Assembly: GCA_041391745.1 (NCBI GenBank)
Contig: JAWKNK010000002.1
Span: 243,004-307,003, forward strand
Reading direction: 5' to 3'
Source: JAIXWP01 sp041391745
GTDB taxonomy: Bacteria > Bacteroidota > Bacteroidia > Flavobacteriales_D > Sanyastnellaceae
Length of the DNA: 64,000 bases
Shown here: piece by piece, positions 58,508 to 64,000 of the stretch
How positions within the stretch are numbered: position 1 is the stretch's first letter
Layout: every line of letters starts with the position of its first letter
The notes under the pieces: model-generated
Database searches by the model: none
The model's input: the letters and a program-made list of their open reading frames with translations, nothing else
What the model was told of the DNA's origin: nothing
Position numbers and translations under genes: made by a program

Positions 58508-58641
58508 GTGCTTAAATTTTGCTCAAACATTGTGAGCTTCTACTGAAAACATAGAAAGGCCCTCAAAGTTCGCAGAAAAAGCACGCGGAACGTAGAAAAC
58601 TGAAAATTATTTGAAGAAAGCCCCTCTAAACGGGAAACTTA

Positions 58642-58830
58642 TTACATAATTGTACCCTCTTGCTGCGCTTTAGCAGAGAACTTTTTCTGCATGCGAAGCC
58701 AGATGTAGATACCTACAAACCCTCCGAAAATGCACAGCCAGTTGAACCAGCCAGTCATCGGTTCCAAAATATATCTGAATGACCATTGGAGAGCGTCAAC
58801 GATAGGGTTAAGTATGCTTTGTAAATTCAT
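58642..58830 (-). CDS. Small membrane protein
   Basis: 62 residues. An N-terminal amphipathic region (LNPIVDALQWSFRYILEPM) is followed by one TM (about 27-46, WFNWLCIFGGFVGIYIWLRM) and a basic tail (QKKFSAKAQQ). A perfect -7 box lies upstream (58850-58857), which supports a real gene. Such small proteins recur next to dxs in Flavobacteriales, but I know of no function. Confidence 0.6.
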   Translation of the reverse strand: MNLQSILNPIVDALQWSFRYILEPMTGWFNWLCIFGGFVGIYIWLRMQKKFSAKAQQEGTIM

Positions 58831-58849
58831 CGTTCGTAAAATTGTGGGG

Positions 58850-58857
58850 CAAATTTA
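58850..58857 (-). promoter_or_regulatory. -7 promoter box of the small membrane protein gene
   Basis: Minus-strand TAAATTTG, a perfect TAnnTTTG match, with a leader of about 15 nt. Confidence 0.45.
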
Positions 58858-58905
58858 AAAAATGCACGCAAACATTACACTTTATTCTATCATTTTTGTG
58901 CCCTA

Positions 58906-59895
58906 ATGATATTAAAGCAGTTTTCATCCCGTCAGCCATTGCTCCTCATTTTGGTGCCAGTCATCGTTTTGGGTATACTTATCCCTTTGGAATTCAAAGG
59001 TTTTCTTCAATACTCTACTCCTGACTTCCCGGCTACAAAACTGCTATTCCTGATTCACTCTATTCCTTGGCTTTCGGTCTCTTTAACCGCGATTTTTATC
59101 GTTTCTGGCGCTCTCCTTGGAAATATAGTTTTCAACAGACACGAGTTCAACACGGCTCCTAGCTTCGTACCAGCTCTCATTTATGCCCTTACCGCCACAG
59201 TATTTAGCCTTACAACTGTCAAATTGCTATTACTGTTCGCATGTATCCCCATCATATTAGGCATCAATAGAATATTGGATGTCTTCAGGCACAATAAAGC
59301 GTTAGCCCCCTACTTTAACGCTGGGTTTTGGTTCGGCTTGGCCGTTCTCATTTACCCGCCATTTCTCCCCATCCTTATAGGACTTTGGGTCTGCATCGCC
59401 AGCACCCGTGTTTTCAGTTGGAGAGAATTTTTGCTTCCACTATTCGCATTTGCCTCGCCGTTTATCTACTGGTGGGCCTTTTTGTATTGGAATGACCAAC
59501 TCGATCAGTTGGTTTTATATAAAAAAATTATCACCTTCAATCCAACGCTAGGTCCAGACTGGAGCAATGGTTGGACAAGGGCTTTCGATATCGTGATCGG
59601 AATTATTTTCGTCTTTTCGCTTCGTGGTTTCATTTTTATTTCCGACAGAAGTTCCAACAAAGCGCGAGGCGTAAAGCGCAATTTCGCCATCCTTGCTTTG
59701 ACCATTATCTCGAGTGTAGGATTGTCCATTTACTTTGCCAATGAGTGGGCGGCAGAAGTAATTCTTGTTCCTTTCATGGTCATCGCGGGCAATTGGTTTA
59801 CGAATTATAGAATGAGCCTCATTGCGCCGTTCGCATTCTATGCTTTGCTCATCACATCGGCGCTGCTTGTGTTGCATGCCTATCACATCTTCTAA
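58906..59895 (+). CDS. DUF6427-type multi-TM protein
   Basis: 329 residues, about eight or nine TM helices. The N-terminus MILKQFSSRQPLLLILVPVI and the FWFGLAVLIYPPFLPILIGLWV and WREFLLPLFAFASPFIYWW segments match the DUF6427 family of Flavobacteriales. The function is unknown; the layout is like that of glycosyltransferase or polymerase-type integral proteins, but no catalytic motif is evident. A CATTTTTG box ends 7 nt before its ATG. It is upstream of purQ. Confidence 0.7.
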   Translation: MILKQFSSRQPLLLILVPVIVLGILIPLEFKGFLQYSTPDFPATKLLFLIHSIPWLSVSLTAIFIVSGALLGNIVFNRHEFNTAPSFVPALIYALTATVFSLTTVKLLLLFACIPIILGINRILDVFRHNKALAPYFNAGFWFGLAVLIYPPFLPILIGLWVCIASTRVFSWREFLLPLFAFASPFIYWWAFLYWNDQLDQLVLYKKIITFNPTLGPDWSNGWTRAFDIVIGIIFVFSLRGFIFISDRSSNKARGVKRNFAILALTIISSVGLSIYFANEWAAEVILVPFMVIAGNWFTNYRMSLIAPFAFYALLITSALLVLHAYHIF

Positions 59896-59923
59896 AAAAC
59901 TTGGTGCGAGTGCCTTCTCGGTT

Positions 59924-59931
59924 TACCTTTG
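59924..59931 (+). promoter_or_regulatory. -7 promoter box of purQ
   Basis: TACCTTTG, a perfect TAnnTTTG match, has a TTG (59901-59903) at a 20-bp spacing upstream and lies 21 bp before the purQ ATG. Confidence 0.5.
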
Positions 59932-59952
59932 CGCGCATCAAAACCATTCATT

Positions 59953-60642
59953 ATGAAATTCGGTGTAGTCGTTTTCCCTGGTAGCAATTGTGATGAAGAT
60001 CTAGTGTACACAATGCGTGATATTCTTCATCAAGATGTGGTGAAACTATGGCACAAAGACACCGACCTTCAAGGCGTTGATTTCGTTTTCATTCCAGGAG
60101 GTTTCTCTTACGGTGACTACTTGAGAAGTGGCGCTATCGCTCGCTTTTCTCCTATCATGGATGAAGTAATAAAGCACGCCAACAAAGGTGGATATGTAAT
60201 GGGAATTTGCAACGGTTTCCAGATTCTTACTGAAGCAAAACTTCTTCCTGGAGCACTTCTTCACAATGACTCTAGAAAATTCATTTGTAAAAATGTGAAT
60301 TTGAAACCCGTTTCAAAATCAACCATCGTTACACAGAATTTGGATTTTGATAAAAATTACAAAGTGCCAATCGCTCATGGCGAAGGCAAATTCTACGGTT
60401 CTGCAGACCTTATCAAGTCGCTTCACGACAACGACCAAGTGCTTTTCAAATATTGCAACGAAGAAGGAGAACTCACTGAAGAGTCAAATCCTAACGGGGC
60501 CTTGGAAAACATCGCGGGTATCACCAACGACAAGAAAAATGTATTCGGTATGATGCCTCACCCAGAGCGCTGCTCCGACTTCGAGCTCGGCAATACCGAC
60601 GGCCGTGAAATCTTCGAGTCCATCCTTTCACTAGTACACTAG
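59953..60642 (+). CDS. purQ: Phosphoribosylformylglycinamidine synthase subunit PurQ
   Basis: 229 residues from ATG 59953; an upstream start at 59929 would read through the promoter. It is the class I glutamine amidotransferase subunit, with KFGVVVFPGSNCDED, FIPGGFSYGDYLRSG, the nucleophile elbow GICNGFQIL (Cys) and the catalytic His-Glu in GMMPHPERC. It supplies ammonia from glutamine to the FGAM synthase complex (with PurL and PurS) in purine synthesis. Those partners are not in the window. Confidence 0.95.
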   Translation: MKFGVVVFPGSNCDEDLVYTMRDILHQDVVKLWHKDTDLQGVDFVFIPGGFSYGDYLRSGAIARFSPIMDEVIKHANKGGYVMGICNGFQILTEAKLLPGALLHNDSRKFICKNVNLKPVSKSTIVTQNLDFDKNYKVPIAHGEGKFYGSADLIKSLHDNDQVLFKYCNEEGELTEESNPNGALENIAGITNDKKNVFGMMPHPERCSDFELGNTDGREIFESILSLVH

Positions 60643-60647
60643 TTGGA

Positions 60648-61106
60648 TTATTTGGAGTTTTTGGAAGAATTGGAGGAGTTGGAAGTGTTGGAGGAGTTGG
60701 AAGTTTTGGAGGAGTTGGAGGAGTTGGAGGAGTTAGAAGTATTGGAGTTTTTGGAAAGAACTCGAATCATAGAGGAAATTTGATTTTCAATACTATTTAA
60801 GTCTGAACACAACTTTTCACCGTCAGATTGAGAGGCGCATTTTACATTCATCGAGATTATTATTTGGGTTTCAAGCTCGGCGCATGAACCCATTACTATT
60901 TTCAAAAAGTGAATTACTTCATTCATTCGTCCTCGGTTTTGCCCTTCTGCAATGTTGCTTGGAATTGACACTGCAGCTCTTCTCATTTGCTGCGCCAAAC
61001 CAAACATTTCTTCCTTAGGAAATTTTCTAGTCAAGTCATAAATTTCTGTTACAAGTTGAATAGATTGCTGCCACACTCTCAGTTCTTTATAGTGGTATAG
61101 TTTCAT
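60648..61106 (-). CDS. Four-helix-bundle (23S rRNA IVP-like) protein with an NSS repeat tail
   Basis: 152 residues. The first about 118 form the four-helix-bundle fold of the S23 / 23S-intervening-sequence family, with LRVWQQSIQLVTEIYDLT, FPKEEMFGLAQQMRRAAVSIPSNIAEG and the C-terminal helices. The last about 34 residues are a low-complexity run of Asn-Ser-Ser units. Family proteins are suspected to bind RNA or mediate complexes; their role is unknown. It converges on purQ with a gap of 5 bp. A second family member lies 22 bp upstream, in tandem. Confidence 0.85.
   Translation of the reverse strand: MKLYHYKELRVWQQSIQLVTEIYDLTRKFPKEEMFGLAQQMRRAAVSIPSNIAEGQNRGRMNEVIHFLKIVMGSCAELETQIIISMNVKCASQSDGEKLCSDLNSIENQISSMIRVLSKNSNTSNSSNSSNSSKTSNSSNTSNSSNSSKNSK
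60652..60752 (-). repeat. 9-bp-based GGAGGAGTT repeats coding the NSS tail
   Basis: The plus strand is a run of GGAGGAGTT/GGAAGTGTT-type units (AACTCCTCC on the coding strand). The unit is a multiple of three, so copy changes keep the frame and could vary the tail length. Similar sequence (CCAAAACTTCCAATACTTC) lies near 61590, before glyS. Confidence 0.7.
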
Positions 61107-61128
61107 TCGTCAGGCATAAAAACAACTC

Positions 61129-61482
61129 TTAATTCTCAAACTGATCCATCTTGGATTTGGCAGATTTTATTGATGCAGACAACATCTTAATAATTTCGCC
61201 CGCCGCATCCTTCAACTCTGGTTTTTCAGGTAATTCATCAATGTCTTCTGATATCTCCAGTAAAAACAAGGTTCGAGAAGCTTCACTTTTAGCAAGTTCA
61301 AGATTTTGAATAAACTCCTTTTTACTAAAGCAGCTGTCCAACACAAATACCTTGCGACCCACTGCTGTTCCTGATTCGAAAAGTAAGTCACTGATTATAT
61401 CATGCTCCATTTCTTTGAGCTCCTTGCAGTATGAAATAATTGAAGTGCCAAATAGCAATGATTTTGTTTTTAGAATGTTCAT
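61129..61482 (-). CDS. Four-helix-bundle protein (second copy of the family)
   Basis: 117 residues, all helical. The layout matches the four-helix-bundle family: KSLLFGTSIISYCKELKEM, DLLFESGTAVGRKVF and FIQNLELAKSEASRTLFLLEI. It is diverged from the downstream tandem copy and lacks the NSS tail. It was probably acquired as a family duplication; function unknown. Confidence 0.7.
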   Translation of the reverse strand: MNILKTKSLLFGTSIISYCKELKEMEHDIISDLLFESGTAVGRKVFVLDSCFSKKEFIQNLELAKSEASRTLFLLEISEDIDELPEKPELKDAAGEIIKMLSASIKSAKSKMDQFEN

Positions 61483-61631
61483 TTCACTTAAGTTTTTGCA
61501 AGTGTAAAAGAATTACCAAGCCCCATCCAAGAATATGATGGTATATTCTATTCCAATTTTATTCAAGAATATTCAACTCGTGGAAAGGCCTCCAAAACTT
61601 CCAATACTTCAAACGAATCCAACATTTACTC

Positions 61632-61639
61632 TATCTTTG
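61632..61639 (+). promoter_or_regulatory. -7 promoter box abutting glyS
   Basis: TATCTTTG, a perfect TAnnTTTG match, ends 7 nt before the ATG at 61647. Confidence 0.5.
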
Positions 61640-61646
61640 CGCCGCT

Positions 61647-63181
61647 ATGCAAAACAGCGACGACAAACTCAAAAAAGTAATTGCCCATTCTAAGGAATAT
61701 GGGTTCGTTTTTCCTTCTAGTGAAATCTATGATGGACTATCTGCTGCCTACGATTATGGGCAGTATGGATCGGAACTAAAAAACAATATCAAAAACTATT
61801 GGTGGACAGCCATGACCCGCATGCATCAAAACATTGTGGGTATCGACGCTTCCATTTTTATGCATCCTACCACATGGAAAGCCAGTGGTCACGTAGATGC
61901 TTTCAACGATCCACTCATCGACAATAAAGACTCGAAAAAAAGATACCGTGCCGATGTTCTTCTTGAAGATTTTATCAAGAAAATTGAACAAAAAATCGAC
62001 AAGGAAATTGAAAAGGCATCAAAGAAATTTGGTGATGCTTTCAACGAAGAACAATTTAGAGCTACGAATCCAAACGTGCTTCGCAATCAAGAAAAAATCA
62101 ACGCCGTAGAAGGCAAGATGAAAGCTGCTCTTGAGAACAGCGATCTTGAAGGTTTGAAAGCACTTATCGAAGAATGTGAAATCGCCGATCCTGAAACAGG
62201 AAGTCGCAACTGGACCGAAGTGCGTCAATTCAATTTGATGTTTAAAACGGAACTCGGTGCGGTGTCGGGAGATGCTGGAATCATCTACTTGCGTCCTGAA
62301 ACTGCTCAAGGAATTTTCGTGAATTTCTTGAATGTTCAGAAAAGCGGAAGAATGAAGTTACCATTCGGAATTGCACAAATTGGAAAGGCTTTTCGTAATG
62401 AAATTATTGCGCGCCAATTCATTTTCAGAATGCGTGAATTGAGCAAATGGAAATGCAGTTTTTTGTAAAACCTGGCAGCGAATTAGACTGGTACAACTAC
62501 TGGAAAGAAACGCGCATCAAATGGCTAAAGCGATTGAATGGTGAGGAAAATTATAAGTTCCACGACCATTTGAAATTGGCTCACTATGCAAACGCTGCTT
62601 GCGATATCGAATTCAATTTCCCAATGGGATTCAAAGAGCTTGAGGGCATTCACTCAAGAACAGATTTCGACCTTGGTGCACACGAAAAATTCTCTGGTAA
62701 AAAGCTTCGTTACTTCGATCCAGAAACAAATGAGAGTTTTGTTCCATACGTTATCGAAACGTCTATCGGCTTAGACAGAATGTTCTTGGCTGTTCTTTCA
62801 AATGCCTACCAAGAAGAAAAGTTGGAAGACGGATCTGAGCGTGTAGTTCTTAAAATCCATCCAGCTCTAGCTCCTGTTAAAGTTGCTATTCTTCCACTTG
62901 TGAAAAAAGATGGACTACCAGAAAAAGCACAAGAAATTGTAGATCTATTGAAGCTTGATTTCAACCTTCAATACGACGATAAAGATGCTGTGGGAAGAAG
63001 ATACCGTCGACAAGACGCTATCGGAACACCGTATTGCATCACTGTCGATTACGACACCATTCAAGACAATTCAGTTACTATTCGTGAGCGCGACAGCATG
63101 AAGCAAGAGCGCGTTAGCATCGATCAGCTTCATCAGATTATTTCTGACAAAGTAAGCCTCAACAAATTGCTACGCGGGTAA
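61647..63181 (+). CDS. glyS: Glycine-tRNA ligase (alpha2 type), split by a 1-nt deletion
   Basis: Two frames (61647-62468 and 62447-63181) give one class II glycyl-tRNA synthetase of about 512 residues. Motif 2 is broken: the first frame reads FIFRMRELSKWKCSFL, where the family has RMREFEQMEMQFF. One missing T after GAATT at about 62440 accounts for it. The N-terminal half has YGFVFPSSEIYDGLSAAYDYG and YLRPETAQGIFVNF. The C-terminal half has VIETSIGLDRMFLAVL (motif 3) and the anticodon-binding domain. As glyS is essential, this is almost certainly a sequence error. Confidence 0.93.
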
Positions 63182-63213
63182 TAATCCATATTCATCTCTT
63201 AAAATAAAATAAC

Positions 63214-63693
63214 ATGCAAATCAGCAACGAAAAAGTAGCCGCGATTCATTACACACTTCGCGATAACGACGGAAAAGTTCTTGACTCTAGCGAAGGAAAA
63301 GATCCACTATACTACCTACACGGTTTCGGCAACTTGATTCCTGGTATGGAAGAAGGTTTAGAAGGTAAAGCAGTAGGAGATAAATTCACCATCAAAGTAA
63401 GCCCTGAAAAAGGATATGGAGTGCGCAGTGAAGAAGCGGTTCAAAAAGTACCACGTGAAGCTTTCGGCGAAGCAGACGTACAACTTGGAATGCAATTCCG
63501 CGCTGGAAATGAAAACGGTCAGTACGTTGTTACTGTAGTTGAAATCGGAGCAGACACTGTAACGGTTGATGCCAACCATCCTTTAGCAGGTGTTGAACTC
63601 AACTTTGATGTAGAAGTAATGGAAGTACGTGAAGCTTCTGCTGAAGAAGTATCTCACGGACACGTTCACGGACCACACGGTCACAACCACTAA
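63214..63693 (+). CDS. slyD: FKBP-type peptidyl-prolyl isomerase, SlyD-like
   Basis: 159 residues. The FKBP domain (about 1-70 and 130-145) has YTLRDNDGKVLDSSEG, LYYLHGFGNLIPGMEEGLEG and GYGVRSEEAVQKVP, with an insert-in-flap chaperone domain (about 72-125) and a His-rich tail, SHGHVHGPHGHNH, that would bind Ni or Zn. SlyD is a cytosolic foldase and metal chaperone for hydrogenase or other metalloenzymes. Probably co-transcribed with glyS (32-bp gap) and pgk (11 bp). Confidence 0.93.
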   Translation: MQISNEKVAAIHYTLRDNDGKVLDSSEGKDPLYYLHGFGNLIPGMEEGLEGKAVGDKFTIKVSPEKGYGVRSEEAVQKVPREAFGEADVQLGMQFRAGNENGQYVVTVVEIGADTVTVDANHPLAGVELNFDVEVMEVREASAEEVSHGHVHGPHGHNH

Positions 63694-63704
63694 TAATTTT
63701 TAAA

Positions 63705-64000
63705 ATGGCTTATCAAATCGACGCTCGTAATTTTTCAGGAAAAAGAGTTTTAATCAGAGTGGACTTCAACGTTCCTCTTGACGACAACTTGAATGTAACA
63801 GACGATACGCGTATTCGTGCAGCGGCTAAAACCATTCTAAAGGTTTCGAACGACGGAGGTAAAGTTATTTTAATGTCGCATCTAGGTAGACCTAAATCAG
63901 GACCAGAAGACAAGTTTTCATTGAAACACATTGTTGCAAAAGTTTCTGAAGTTTTAGGTAAGCCTGTTGCCTTTGCAGAAGATTGTATCGGTGAGAAAGC
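63705..64000 (+). CDS. pgk: Phosphoglycerate kinase, 3' part outside the window
   Basis: The first 98 residues from ATG 63705 run to the window end. The family signature is clear: GKRVLIRVDFNVPLDDNLNVTDDTRIRAA, and VILMSHLGRPKSGPEDKFSLKHI, which form the N-terminal 3-phosphoglycerate-binding domain. It catalyses 1,3-bisphosphoglycerate + ADP = 3-phosphoglycerate + ATP in glycolysis. It starts 11 bp after slyD. Confidence 0.93.
   Translation, partial: MAYQIDARNFSGKRVLIRVDFNVPLDDNLNVTDDTRIRAAAKTILKVSNDGGKVILMSHLGRPKSGPEDKFSLKHIVAKVSEVLGKPVAFAEDCIGEK

Overview
This window comes from a member of the Bacteroidota, most likely a Flavobacteriales or Cryomorphaceae-like marine or freshwater bacterium. 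The DNA is AT-rich. Promoters carry the Bacteroidota -7 box TAnnTTTG and genes lack Shine-Dalgarno sites. Type IX secretion (T9SS) components and cargo are present: PorP/SprF, a type B C-terminal domain, a type A-like C-terminal domain and PKD/Ig-like modules. The housekeeping genes (rnr, polA, dxs, glyS, purQ, pgk, gdh) are of Bacteroidota type.

Layout. 1-5.8 kb: MoxR/ChlI-like AAA ATPase (cut by the window edge) with a VWA partner, a divergent histidine kinase, and an operon of an outer-membrane barrel, miaE and a GNAT. 5.9-11.5 kb: rnr, a CAT-anticodon tRNA, a coiled-coil exported protein, a YgjV-like protein, glutamate dehydrogenase and a small membrane protein. 11.5-14.1 kb: a membrane acyltransferase and a secreted Ig-like protein. 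14.2-18.9 kb: a LacI-controlled sugar locus, probably for sucrose (regulator, GH100-like hydrolase, uridine-kinase-like P-loop protein, SUC-type MFS transporter). 19-25 kb: a Thr/Gly-repeat lipoprotein, an HTTM protein, a secreted EEP nuclease next to an orphan T9SS tail, tRNA-Arg(CCT), a PadR regulator with a GldL-like membrane protein, and a TylF-like methyltransferase. 25.1-42.6 kb: one leftward surface-protein operon. It holds a CUB-domain giant, a PKD/Ig repeat protein, an adhesin of about 3,400 residues built on some 43 copies of a 156-bp repeat, and PorP/SprF. 42.8-47.8 kb: a MATE pump and a LytS/LytTR two-component pair with a beta-propeller sensor. 48-51.6 kb: a phosphate uptake operon (porin O/P, DUF47, Pit). 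51.7-64 kb: polA, two exported proteins, a DUF2480 protein, dxs, a DUF6427 protein, purQ, two four-helix-bundle proteins, glyS, a SlyD-type FKBP and the start of pgk.

Three signals stand out. First, three exported proteins, one of them unlinked, end in the same tail [ST]PI[YF]H[DN]; the tail could be an undescribed sorting or docking tag. Second, an 18-bp palindrome, ACCGAA-N6-TTCGGT, occurs in four strict and four near copies between 11.5 and 45.6 kb, far more often than chance. Third, in about eleven genes the -7 promoter box ends only 4-7 nt before the start codon, which implies leaderless or near-leaderless mRNAs and resolves several GTG/ATG start choices.

Sequence quality. Single-base indels break glyS, dxs, the GH100-like gene and the CUB giant, and about twenty more lie inside the 156-bp array. 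Since glyS and dxs are normally essential, uncorrected assembly errors are the simplest explanation, so the broken genes are annotated at full length.
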